Shown in pieces: positions 1 to 8,152 of a stretch of DNA of 64,000 nt. Source of the stretch: Mangrovivirga halotolerans (GTDB lineage: Bacteria > Bacteroidota > Bacteroidia > Cytophagales > Cyclobacteriaceae); contig NZ_JAPFQN010000005.1 of NCBI RefSeq assembly GCF_026241165.1, forward strand, positions 310,001 to 374,000. Reading direction: 5' to 3'. The translations under genes and the position numbers were made by a program. The notes under the pieces were generated by a model. It ran no database searches, was not told the DNA's origin, and saw nothing but the letters and a program-made list of their open reading frames with translations. Positions within the stretch are counted from its first letter, which is position 1. Every line of letters starts with the position of its first letter.

Positions 1-3000
1 GAATATCTTTCTTGTTTTCAACCACAAACTCCTTAGTCAAAAACTCATAAGCATTTTCATAACCAGTAAAGATAAATGCCTCACCAGCGTCAATAGTCAT
101 TAGGTCATTTATTTCTGTCCAATAAACCATCGGTTCGATGAATTGTGAATTTCTCTCTTTCGTCTTCTTCTGAACTGTCTCCACTATCGGTTTGAGGAAG
201 TTGGCGAATAACTCTTTAATTTCATCATTATAGTTTGATTTATATTTTTCCCACTTGTCGTTGGAGTAATATTTGTCATTTTTCGAGTTTCGGCGGTGCT
301 CGTACTCCTGCCAGTATTTTTCGATTATTTCCTTTTCCTTTAATGGATCGCCCGATTCCAGCCTCGCTTTCTGAGCCTCTGAATACTTGCTGTCTCTAAG
401 TAACTTTTCATGCCCCACATCCGCTTCGTTCATAAATCGGTTGTATTGCCTGCTGATATATTTTAAGGTATTGGTTCCTGGTCGCTCGTAAACCAATCCT
501 TCTATCGAACCTTCAACTTCTGTTTCGAGTTTAACACTGGCTGCAACTGTCCCTATCTGCGAGGAATAGTTCACTTTTAATTTTGCCCCGGTAAATATCC
601 GTGTCCTGTTAAAAGTCCGCTCCGAGAGATCATAAAGCATGTCAAATTTCACATTTGCATCACCCTCAAATTGCAGCTTTTGTTCGGTAAGATCTTTCTT
701 CGGGTCTTTCGGATTTTCAGGAAGCTTCGTCTCATACTTTCTGAGATTTTTATTAAACTTCTTAAGTGCTTTATTTACTATCCCTTCTTTAATTTCAACA
801 TTATATCCGGCCAGGTTATCGATTGTCATTTTATCGGGATTGCGCATTGTCGATACAAATGATTCTGCATATTCAGTCACTGATCGTTTTAGGTCATCTA
901 CCAACGCTCCGGCAGTATTACCCTGAAAATAGTTCATTAGCCGCCTTATCAGACTATCACCTTCGGTAAAAGTTTCTGTCTTCATCATGCTTTCTAACAG
1001 GCTCTTAAAATTAGTAGCTTTTATATTGAAAACAACATTAATATAGTTTCCTAACAGGTCAATATTCTTATCCGATCCTGTTTTTAAAAACTGGATTGTC
1101 ACCATATCATTTGCTGATAATTGAACTACATAGTTTTTACCTCCCTGTTCTTCCATAAAATCGGAGGATACTTCTCTGACCATCTCAGGATCTGACCGAT
1201 CATCAAATACTCTTTTCCCCGAATAATGCTTATAATTTGATTTACTGGCATTAGCTGAGATAGTCCCACTTTGCTTTCCATCATTATTCGACATCTGGGC
1301 TTTTGCTGAAGCTGATTCACTTGATTCCGGTTTATAATATCCTGCAGCTAATAGGTCACGATTTTTACCCTTGTCCCAATAAGTTTGAAACTCCGGAATG
1401 TACTCACCATTATCGAGCAAAAAGTTGGTTATCTGATGGATAACGTTCACCAGAAAAAAATCCACTCCTTCATAAAGCGGAGTACTAAACGATTCCTTTT
1501 TAAAAGTTGTTGAAATCTCTCCAACTCCTTCTACACCTACATTGCCCTTTAAACTCAAATCTAATGAAGCACTGATCATTCCACCTTCTGTCATGGAAGA
1601 TTTGAATTCTTCTTCAGCAGAAACTCCCAGATAAACGATCAAATATAACGACCCTTTTAGTTTAATCTTTAATGTTTGCGAAGTCGAGGTCAGTCCGTTA
1701 ACCTTTCCAAGGGTAAACAAATTTCTTAAGTGTGATTCAAGTATTTCTGGCTTAAAGTCCGGATCTTCGAGCTCAATATCCTTTCCACTGGCATAATCCT
1801 TCGAATAGTCGGTTACCCCAACATAGGAAACTCTTTCATCACTGATTTGAATGTGGGGTTTTCCGTGAAATGATTTGGGAGGAACTTTCACTTTAGGAAA
1901 ATCACAAATTGAATATTGATTATCATCAATGTGAATCATACCCGTAGAATCGATAGCATCCCAGTAATTGTTTCTCCTCAATTCATCTTTTCCGATGCAC
2001 AAAAAGTTTGTTACGGCATCCAGTTTTTGATTATCATCTTGCTCCGGGGAAAATCCGGGAACTGTATAGTAATAATCCTTATAATCGCCTGACTTATGTT
2101 TTCGAACAATTAATTTTCCTTCCCCGAAAATCGTATTATAATCTATTTCGTTAAAATCCTGCCTGGCAAGCATGTCAATTTCGGTGGCTTTTACTTGTAG
2201 CTCATCATCATAAACATCAAAATCAAGATATTTAAGTGCATTCTGATAGTCAGAGTAATGCAGGTTATTATACTGAAGTAATACCCGCTTTAGATCGTTT
2301 ACAATTTCGGGATACTCACTCAAAAAAAGCTTTATATTATCAGCATTGCCATTGAGGTTAAATAATGCCTGAAAAAAAGTTCGCTTATCTACTGTTTTAG
2401 CATTCAATGCTTCTTTGGCTCGGGTAGTTAGCTCACTTATCGTTAGATCATTCCAGAGATTAGCATTGATTGTCGTTACTTCAGCATTTTCACCATCCTG
2501 TAATAACTTCTGTTGCTGATTTACGATCTCTTGTTCATAAGATTGGTCAGAAACATTCAGGACTATGAGTTTTCTCAATTTTAATATGGTCGATACATTC
2601 AGATTGAAATATTCAGGGTCAATATTATAAAGTTCATCTTCTATCGTGACGCCCATTTCTTCGAAATACTTCTTTTTAATCGGGATTAAAGCATAGGGAT
2701 TTCCCTTAATTTCCTTTTCCAAAAAGGAAAGAATATTTTCCAGATCACCACTATCAGTCCAGTCTGTTTTTAAGAGTTGATTTAGAACAACCTTATTTGA
2801 AACACTCAGTGGACTATTTAGAATCTGATTATCTACTTTTACCTCAAGGTATTGATTTCCCTGCTTTAAATAATAAGGGTATTTTTCATAAAATTGATAT
2901 TTACCCAATATCAGCACAGCATTATCAGGTATTGGATCATTAACTGCTTGAATCAGGAATTTATTCTGATCAAATAACCATTCAAGGTCAAGCGAAAAGA

Positions 3001-3889
3001 AATCAGCAACATCTTCTAGCGTAGACCCTTCATTAGCTAACAAATAAAACGAATCTTCAACTTTTAATAATGAACCGCAAGACAGCGCAAAATTAAGGTG
3101 ATCCGATTCACTACCTGGCAAAATGACATTACCTGAACTCATAATCTCAGTTAGTCCATTTTCACCACCGAGAGTTGCAGAAGAAATCTCCGAGTTACGA
3201 ATATTATCCAGGTACTTTCTTTGTCTGGATAACTTTTCTGATGTCTCTGCTTCTTTATCATCTGAAATGACTTTTTCAGATTCAGCAAATGAACGCCTGA
3301 CATTATCAAAAAATAATATCTCATGCAGGATTTGAAACGAAAAATAATGCGTGGATTTGGTTTCCCTTCCAGGAGTACGTTTAGTTCTTTTATATTCAGA
3401 AAAATTTGTTTCCCGTAAAATGTTATATAACAACATCAACGTTCGGTGTTCGCATTTTAGCAGTTCATCAATACTAAGTTGACTAATTATCTCATTGGCA
3501 AGTAAGGCCCTGATATTTATATTTTCTTCTTCAAAATACTTAATCCAGCGATCTTCAGCTAATAACTCAAAAACCCTTCTTAATAACTCATAGTCTTGCG
3601 GGATCTGGATGTTCAAAGCAACCGCAAGTCTATTATAGTCACTTCCATATTTTTTAATTAGCTTTTCGGCTTTTTTAGTAATGGGGTCTTTGGTTTCAGT
3701 CTGGTTTTCCTCAATTTGAAGATTAAGAATCTTATATGGGTCTGTTTCTAAATGAACTCCTTCAAATGGGTTCTTATTTACATCAATCTCACCACCTTCT
3801 TGGATATAGGAAAAATCATCTTGTTCATTTTCGCCATGATTAAAAGTCCCTGATTTTGATTGTTTAGGCTTCCTGGCAAATTCACTCAT
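1..3889 (-). CDS. Very large protein of unknown function with a LysM-like segment (partial)
   Basis: An ATG at 3889 opens a minus-strand frame that runs to the left edge without a stop, so at least 1,296 residues are encoded and the C-terminus lies outside the window. I checked the frame in several separate blocks and found no stop. There is no signal peptide: the first 40 residues are polar and disordered-looking (MSEFARKPKQSKSGTF). Around residues 275-325 is a LysM-like stretch (EGSTLEDVADFFSLD, ending in VLILG), the only fold I can suggest. The rest is charged and mixed helix/strand, with long Lys/Glu-rich parts after residue 1000. Large LysM-containing proteins with such a start occur in Bacteroidota near extracellular contractile injection systems, so an effector-like role is possible, but no such gene is visible here. 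Function unknown. Confidence 0.8.
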   Translation of the reverse strand, partial: MSEFARKPKQSKSGTFNHGENEQDDFSYIQEGGEIDVNKNPFEGVHLETDPYKILNLQIEENQTETKDPITKKAEKLIKKYGSDYNRLAVALNIQIPQDYELLRRVFELLAEDRWIKYFEEENINIRALLANEIISQLSIDELLKCEHRTLMLLYNILRETNFSEYKRTKRTPGRETKSTHYFSFQILHEILFFDNVRRSFAESEKVISDDKEAETSEKLSRQRKYLDNIRNSEISSATLGGENGLTEIMSSGNVILPGSESDHLNFALSCGSLLKVEDSFYLLANEGSTLEDVADFFSLDLEWLFDQNKFLIQAVNDPIPDNAVLILGKYQFYEKYPYYLKQGNQYLEVKVDNQILNSPLSVSNKVVLNQLLKTDWTDSGDLENILSFLEKEIKGNPYALIPIKKKYFEEMGVTIEDELYNIDPEYFNLNVSTILKLRKLIVLNVSDQSYEQEIVNQQQKLLQDGENAEVTTINANLWNDLTISELTTRAKEALNAKTVDKRTFFQALFNLNGNADNIKLFLSEYPEIVNDLKRVLLQYNNLHYSDYQNALKYLDFDVYDDELQVKATEIDMLARQDFNEIDYNTIFGEGKLIVRKHKSGDYKDYYYTVPGFSPEQDDNQKLDAVTNFLCIGKDELRRNNYWDAIDSTGMIHIDDNQYSICDFPKVKVPPKSFHGKPHIQISDERVSYVGVTDYSKDYASGKDIELEDPDFKPEILESHLRNLFTLGKVNGLTSTSQTLKIKLKGSLYLIVYLGVSAEEEFKSSMTEGGMISASLDLSLKGNVGVEGVGEISTTFKKESFSTPLYEGVDFFLVNVIHQITNFLLDNGEYIPEFQTYWDKGKNRDLLAAGYYKPESSESASAKAQMSNNDGKQSGTISANASKSNYKHYSGKRVFDDRSDPEMVREVSSDFMEEQGGKNYVVQLSANDMVTIQFLKTGSDKNIDLLGNYINVVFNIKATNFKSLLESMMKTETFTEGDSLIRRLMNYFQGNTAGALVDDLKRSVTEYAESFVSTMRNPDKMTIDNLAGYNVEIKEGIVNKALKKFNKNLRKYETKLPENPKDPKKDLTEQKLQFEGDANVKFDMLYDLSERTFNRTRIFTGAKLKVNYSSQIGTVAASVKLETEVEGSIEGLVYERPGTNTLKYISRQYNRFMNEADVGHEKLLRDSKYSEAQKARLESGDPLKEKEIIEKYWQEYEHRRNSKNDKYYSNDKWEKYKSNYNDEIKELFANFLKPIVETVQKKTKERNSQFIEPMVYWTEINDLMTIDAGEAFIFTGYENAYEFLTKEFVVENKKDI

Positions 3890-4062
3890 TTGTTGATAAA
3901 AAAAATAATTGAAAGATTGCCCTAAATTAAAACAGTTTTGAATTCTATCAAAAAAAGCATTAGAAATAAAATGATAATTTATTAAATACAGATTCTGTGA
4001 GTCGGACAAACCAGTATTTAAATCAATAGATTATAATCTAATTCTATCCGACTATAATCAAC

Positions 4063-4086
4063 AAAAAAAGCCCATTTAAGGGCTTT
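4063..4086 (-). terminator. Rho-independent terminator of mnmE
   Basis: Read on the minus strand, the arms AAAGCCC and GGGCTTT enclose a six-base loop and are followed by a run of T. It lies about 45 bases beyond the mnmE stop codon. Confidence 0.75.
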
Positions 4087-4130
4087 ATTATAGTTTTATT
4101 ACTATTTACTAATTCTTTATTTTGAGGTGG

Positions 4131-5507
4131 TTACTTTCCAATACAAAACTTCGAAAAGATATTCCCCAATAAGTCATCCGTGGTAATCTCCCCCGTGATC
4201 TCACCAAGGTGATGTAACGCCTGTCTTATATCCATTGCCAGGAAGTCGTTGGTTACCTGGTTGTCGAGTCCTCTTAGTACGTCCTGGAGAGCGGACTGGG
4301 TTCTTAGTAATGCTTCATAGTGACGGGCATTAGTTACCATTGTATCACCTGTTTTAAAGTTTTCCAGATGAACTTTCTCTGATATTTTTTCCTTTAAGTC
4401 ATCGATATTCTCCAGTTCACCAGCAGAGATAAATACGAAGTGATCGTTCTTTCTCAAGGCTTCAACTTTATCTACTGGAGCAATGTCGATCTTGTTTCCT
4501 ACAGCAATAAATGGTTTACCAAGATTTTCTAATCGATTTACTTCCTGTAAAACCTCACTGATTGAATCAGTACTTAAATCAAATAAATAAAGAATCAATG
4601 AAGCCTGGCCCATTTTTTCATGGGTTTTTGCTACCCCCATAGCCTCGATCTTATCGATGGTCTCACGGATACCAGCAGTATCGATAAAGCGGAAGCTTAC
4701 CCCGTCTATCACCATTTCATCTTCAATAAAATCACGCGTTGTACCCGGGATATCTGATACAATTGCTTTTTCTTCATTTAAAAGTGCATTGAGTAGGGTA
4801 GACTTTCCCGCATTGGGCTTTCCGGCAATCACTGTGGGTATTCCTTTTTTAATAACATTACCGTAATCAAAACTCTTTAGAAGTTTCGAAATTACTTTAT
4901 ATAATCGCTCTACCAGAGCTCTTAATTCATCACGCTGAGCGAATTCAACATCTTCTTCAGAAAAATCGAGTTCCAGTTCGATCAACGAGGCAAAATTGAT
5001 CAACTCGGTTCGAAGACTACCAATCTCCTGACTAAAACCACCTCTCATTTGAGATAGGGCAGCACTATGAGCAGCCTCCGAATCAGCATTAATCAGATCT
5101 GCCACTGCTTCAGCTTGTGCAAGGTCAAACTGCCCATTCATAAAAGCACGCATGGTAAATTCACCGGGTTTGGCCAGTCTTGCGCCTAACTTCAAAGATA
5201 ACTGGATAATTTCCTTAACTATATATTGCGATCCATGGCATGAGATTTCAACGACATCTTCCTTAGTAAAAGACTTTGGACCTTTAAAAAGCCCAAGAAC
5301 AACTTCATCTATAATTCTTTCTCCATCTCTGATTGTACCAAAATGCAGGGTATGAGACTCTTGTTTCTGAGGATCCTTCCCTTTAAACATTTTAGATGCA
5401 ATTGAAAAAGCTTCTTTTCCTGAAAGCCTGATTACAGCAATAGCCCCTACACCCGGAGCAGTAGCCAGGGCAACGATTGTATCTTCTGAAGTTGAATATT
5501 TTGACAT
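4131..5507 (-). CDS. mnmE: tRNA uridine-5-carboxymethylaminomethyl(34) synthesis GTPase MnmE
   Basis: MnmE works with MnmG to modify the wobble uridine (xm5U34) of certain tRNAs, using formyl-tetrahydrofolate and GTP in the cytoplasm. The 458-residue product has the normal family length. The N-terminal folate-binding domain covers about residues 5-122, followed by helical regions flanking a Ras-like G domain. G1 (GKPNAGKS) is at 229-236, G2 (GTTRD) at 255-259, G3 (DTAG) at 276-279 and G4 (NKID) at 338-341. The C-terminus is CIGK, the catalytic cysteine motif typical of MnmE. The gene stands alone between its own promoter-like element and terminator. All key residues are present; the call is secure. 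Confidence 0.98.
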   Translation of the reverse strand: MSKYSTSEDTIVALATAPGVGAIAVIRLSGKEAFSIASKMFKGKDPQKQESHTLHFGTIRDGERIIDEVVLGLFKGPKSFTKEDVVEISCHGSQYIVKEIIQLSLKLGARLAKPGEFTMRAFMNGQFDLAQAEAVADLINADSEAAHSAALSQMRGGFSQEIGSLRTELINFASLIELELDFSEEDVEFAQRDELRALVERLYKVISKLLKSFDYGNVIKKGIPTVIAGKPNAGKSTLLNALLNEEKAIVSDIPGTTRDFIEDEMVIDGVSFRFIDTAGIRETIDKIEAMGVAKTHEKMGQASLILYLFDLSTDSISEVLQEVNRLENLGKPFIAVGNKIDIAPVDKVEALRKNDHFVFISAGELENIDDLKEKISEKVHLENFKTGDTMVTNARHYEALLRTQSALQDVLRGLDNQVTNDFLAMDIRQALHHLGEITGEITTDDLLGNIFSKFCIGK

Positions 5508-5525
5508 AGATCAATATTTAGGCTG

Positions 5526-5533
5526 CAAAGTTA
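5526..5533 (-). promoter_or_regulatory. Promoter -7 element of mnmE
   Basis: On the minus strand the sequence reads TAACTTTG, matching the Bacteroidota -7 consensus TAnnTTTG, about 19 bases before the mnmE start codon. I see no convincing -33 element. Confidence 0.4.
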
Positions 5534-5981
5534 TGAAAAAAGTGGTAGAGGTAGTGAGAATTAAAATTTGACAAAATCAAGAGTAATAAAAATTTAAGCT
5601 TTATACAAAAACTATAGAAATACATACATATGCTATCATTATATAAAATGTAAATAGTATAAGTACTCCTAAAGCCAATAAGCCTTAAATATAATTACCG
5701 ATAACCAACCAAATTTTACTATAAAAGTAGCTGAATAGAAAAATAGTAATTTAAATAAATTCATTACAGAGGCCTTAAGTAAAATTACGTATTTTTTTAA
5801 TTATACCGATAACTTATAAAAAATTAGCTGTCCAATTTCATTCAACACAATCTTAGAATTATATAAAAAATCCATTTAAAAACTAAGTATATATCTTACC
5901 AGGACAATTTTGCCAAGTTTTGTCCTTAACACTTGTTAGGGTAAATTATTAATAGAAAAACTAAACTAAACGCCCTACATT
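5534..5981. other. AT-rich intergenic region, no gene found
   Basis: About 450 bases separate the divergent mnmE and the type IX secreted protein gene. The stretch is markedly AT-rich, with many homopolymer runs, and I find no ORF with a plausible start, no tRNA-like fold and no repeat. The only structure noted is a short inverted repeat near 5901-5926. It probably holds the promoter of the downstream gene. Confidence 0.5.
5901..5926. promoter_or_regulatory. Short inverted repeat before the type IX secreted protein gene
   Basis: Perfect seven-base arms AGGACAA and TTGTCCT are separated by 12 bases, 56 bases before the start codon at 5982. It could be an operator or a 5' leader hairpin. In DNA this AT-rich it could also be chance. 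Confidence 0.25.
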
Positions 5982-7085
5982 ATGACAAATTATATACAAA
6001 TCCCGTTAATTTTATTGACAAGTTTAAATATTGCATTTTCCCAAGATTCAAAAACTAATTCATTTGGATATTGGCACGATCCGGATTCCTGGGAAAATGG
6101 CATCCCTGGTTATATTGAGAATGGTATTACCTTTCTTGAAAATGACAGTATTAATATTAGAGGACAAATTATTCTTAACTCAGATCTGGATATAACGAAT
6201 AGCACAATTATTATCCACGAGAACGATACTCTTATAATACAGGGAAATGTAAATTTTATTAGCAGCAATTTATTAAATAAGGGAGTAGCAATAATCAATG
6301 GTAATGGTTTAGCTGCTGAGTCGCTATTGAAAAATCAGGGTAAAATTGTAATTACAGGCAATTATGATGGTATAAATAACACATTAGAAGGGAGCTCCGG
6401 TTTTTCATATGTCTACGGCTATAGTAATAGTAATGTGGGTGATAATGGATCTTCAGAAGAATGTCTTATGAACGATCCGGAACTTTATCATTGGGTCAGG
6501 AGTCTTATGGAACTACTTCCGGTTGAATTGTTATCATTTGAAGGCAGGTTCATTAATAGCAACATGCTCGATCAAATCGAACTGAAGTGGACTACCATTG
6601 ATGAAAAAAATCATGATGGATTCATAATTCAACGATCGGTGGACGCCAAAAATTGGAATGATATCGGATGGGTAACTGAAAAAACAACAATCTCCGATGG
6701 AGTTAATTACTACTCTTTTTACGATAATCATTTCGATCAAGACCAAAACAAATATTATTACAGGCTAAAGCAGGTAGATCTTGATGGGAATTATGAGATT
6801 CATGACATCATAATGGTTCAAATTCAAATATTAAACAAAAGAAATATAATTTTCCCTAATCCATTTAATAATTATTTAACATTAAAAATCCCTTCCAAAA
6901 CTGAGTTCATAATATATGATGAACAAATGCGAAAAGTATTAACAGAGAAAAACAAGTCTTCAAGAGACAAAAACATTAAAATAAATACTCTTAATTGGGC
7001 AGTTGGGACTTATTTCATACAAACTGTTAATCTAAATACTGTTGAAACATATAAAATTATCAAAGCTGGAATGGTTTTAAACTAA
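5982..7085 (+). CDS. Secreted protein with type IX secretion C-terminal sorting domain
   Basis: The 367-residue product starts with a signal peptide (residues 1-20, cleavage near AFSQ). Residues 25-150 look like a short beta-helix or passenger region rich in Asn, Ile and Asp. From about residue 175 comes the segment LPVELLSFEGRF followed by an LKWTT-type fibronectin-like stretch, very common in Bacteroidota surface proteins just before the sorting tail. The last 80 or so residues (from IIFPNPFNNYLTLKI to the end) match a type A Por secretion tail, so the protein is probably exported by the type IX system and anchored or released at the cell surface. No catalytic motif is visible; the role of the passenger is unknown. 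Confidence 0.85.
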   Translation: MTNYIQIPLILLTSLNIAFSQDSKTNSFGYWHDPDSWENGIPGYIENGITFLENDSINIRGQIILNSDLDITNSTIIIHENDTLIIQGNVNFISSNLLNKGVAIINGNGLAAESLLKNQGKIVITGNYDGINNTLEGSSGFSYVYGYSNSNVGDNGSSEECLMNDPELYHWVRSLMELLPVELLSFEGRFINSNMLDQIELKWTTIDEKNHDGFIIQRSVDAKNWNDIGWVTEKTTISDGVNYYSFYDNHFDQDQNKYYYRLKQVDLDGNYEIHDIIMVQIQILNKRNIIFPNPFNNYLTLKIPSKTEFIIYDEQMRKVLTEKNKSSRDKNIKINTLNWAVGTYFIQTVNLNTVETYKIIKAGMVLN

Positions 7086-7185
7086 GACACGGAGAAAGGT
7101 TGAAATTAATGATATCGGGATTTATGCTTTTTGTTAAGTAAAAGTTAAATATATTTTATATTTTCGTTTTACTTTAAAAGTAATT

Positions 7186-7461
7186 ATGGCTAGTAAAAAG
7201 CAACGGAATCAGTTTTATCTATCTCTATTTCTTTCTGCGATAGCAGGAGCTGCTATTTTACTTATTCCGGGAATTACTTATTATGAACTAACAGGCAATC
7301 CTAATTTTATATTTTTCTTTTGCAGTCTTGGTGCTGTTATTTTCCTTTTTATCAATTTGATCAATAAAGGAACTACCAAATCAAAGAAAACCAATAAAAA
7401 CATCTCAGATTCGATTTCAAGACTTAAAAAAAAGCCTGCTGAAGAATCAGCAGGCTTATAG
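7186..7461 (+). CDS. Small two-helix inner membrane protein of unknown function
   Basis: The 91-residue product has a basic N-terminus (MASKKQRNQ), two hydrophobic segments at about residues 12-32 and 41-58, and a Lys-rich cytoplasmic-looking tail. I do not recognise a family. Its last ten codons overlap a perfect 11-base hairpin that serves as the terminator of the convergent lipoprotein gene, so the C-terminal KKPAEESAGL is dictated partly by that structure. The start is the only ATG with a sensible signal-anchor context. Confidence 0.6.
   Translation: MASKKQRNQFYLSLFLSAIAGAAILLIPGITYYELTGNPNFIFFFCSLGAVIFLFINLINKGTTKSKKTNKNISDSISRLKKKPAEESAGL
7425..7457 (-). terminator. Terminator of the lipoprotein gene, embedded in the neighbouring coding sequence
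   Basis: Arms AAGCCTGCTGA (7432-7442) and TCAGCAGGCTT (7447-7457) are perfectly complementary with a four-base loop. On the minus strand they are followed by a run of eight or nine T. The whole element lies within the 3' end of the convergent membrane-protein gene. Confidence 0.85.
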
Positions 7462-7482
7462 TTGTCTATCAATAATTAAAAA

Positions 7483-8073
7483 TTATTCTATAATAAGATT
7501 AAAGGTTAAATCAACATCAGTTTCTCCAACCTCAACTGTTGAAGTAGCTGTCTTTAATCCTGGCTGGTGTTTAAGTACTAATCTAAAATCACCTGAAGCG
7601 GCTTCACCTGTTTTCCAGGTTGTTGATAATCCAACCGGAAGGCTATTGCTATCGTAATCCAGGTAATTAACATCATCATCTCTTACGTCAATGTTACCGT
7701 TACCCGTAGGATCTGAAAATAAGCCTTCAGTCCATCCATAAAAGGTCATGTGTTCTTCACCTTCAGCAGAAACTTCTTCCGTAATATTTTCATCTGTTGC
7801 GGTGTTAAAAAATTCAACACCAAGTGTGTAGTTTGTTGAAGCTGATAATGTAATATCAGAAGTCTCAAAAGGAGAAGATCCTTCTCCATCCGGATCTAAA
7901 GCAGTTACCGCTATAGGATTACCACCACCATCAGGAGTAAAAGTCAATACCACCTTATCAATTACTTCCTCTTCATTTTCAGGAGCCGGAGCTTCATCTT
8001 CTGAACATGATTGCAATCCCAGGCCTAATAGGAGTGCAAGTGCAAGCATCTTTACTTTCGTTACTTTTTCCAT
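7483..8073 (-). CDS. Lipoprotein companion of a TonB-dependent receptor
   Basis: A 196-residue lipoprotein: a basic start, a hydrophobic core and a lipobox ending at Cys23 (LGLQSC), followed by an acidic linker (SEDEAPAPENEEEVI). The body has the pattern VLTFTPDGGG, a region rich in Asp, and an immunoglobulin-like run of strands ending TDVDLTFNLIIE. I have seen this type of small lipoprotein repeatedly next to Bacteroidota TonB receptors. It follows the receptor by 79 bases on the same strand, with a palindrome between them. It is likely displayed on the outer membrane and may help capture the receptor's substrate. That substrate is probably a metal, judging from the Fur-family regulator, but nothing in this protein proves it. 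Confidence 0.75.
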   Translation of the reverse strand: MEKVTKVKMLALALLLGLGLQSCSEDEAPAPENEEEVIDKVVLTFTPDGGGNPIAVTALDPDGEGSSPFETSDITLSASTNYTLGVEFFNTATDENITEEVSAEGEEHMTFYGWTEGLFSDPTGNGNIDVRDDDVNYLDYDSNSLPVGLSTTWKTGEAASGDFRLVLKHQPGLKTATSTVEVGETDVDLTFNLIIE

Positions 8074-8114
8074 TGATTATAATTTATTAATTGTTGTTAA
8101 ATGCAACATTATAA

Positions 8115-8137
8115 CATTTGCAACAAAGTTGCAAATG
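8115..8137. promoter_or_regulatory. Palindromic operator candidate between receptor and lipoprotein genes
   Basis: Perfect ten-base arms CATTTGCAAC and GTTGCAAATG surround AAA, 42 bases before the lipoprotein start. Its core TTGCAAC-AAA-GTTGCAA matches the site in front of the Fur-family gene at 11039. A third, imperfect copy (TGCAA...TTGCA, 8102-8122) overlaps it. It could fold as an RNA hairpin too, but lacks a T run, so I favour an operator for the Fur/Zur-type regulator. Confidence 0.55.
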
Positions 8138-8152
8138 GTTGGCTATTTATTT

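Noticed and set aside
639-926. Short plus-strand ORFs at 639-926 and 671-862
   Set aside because: Both lie opposite the uninterrupted frame of the giant protein and show no motifs or start signals.
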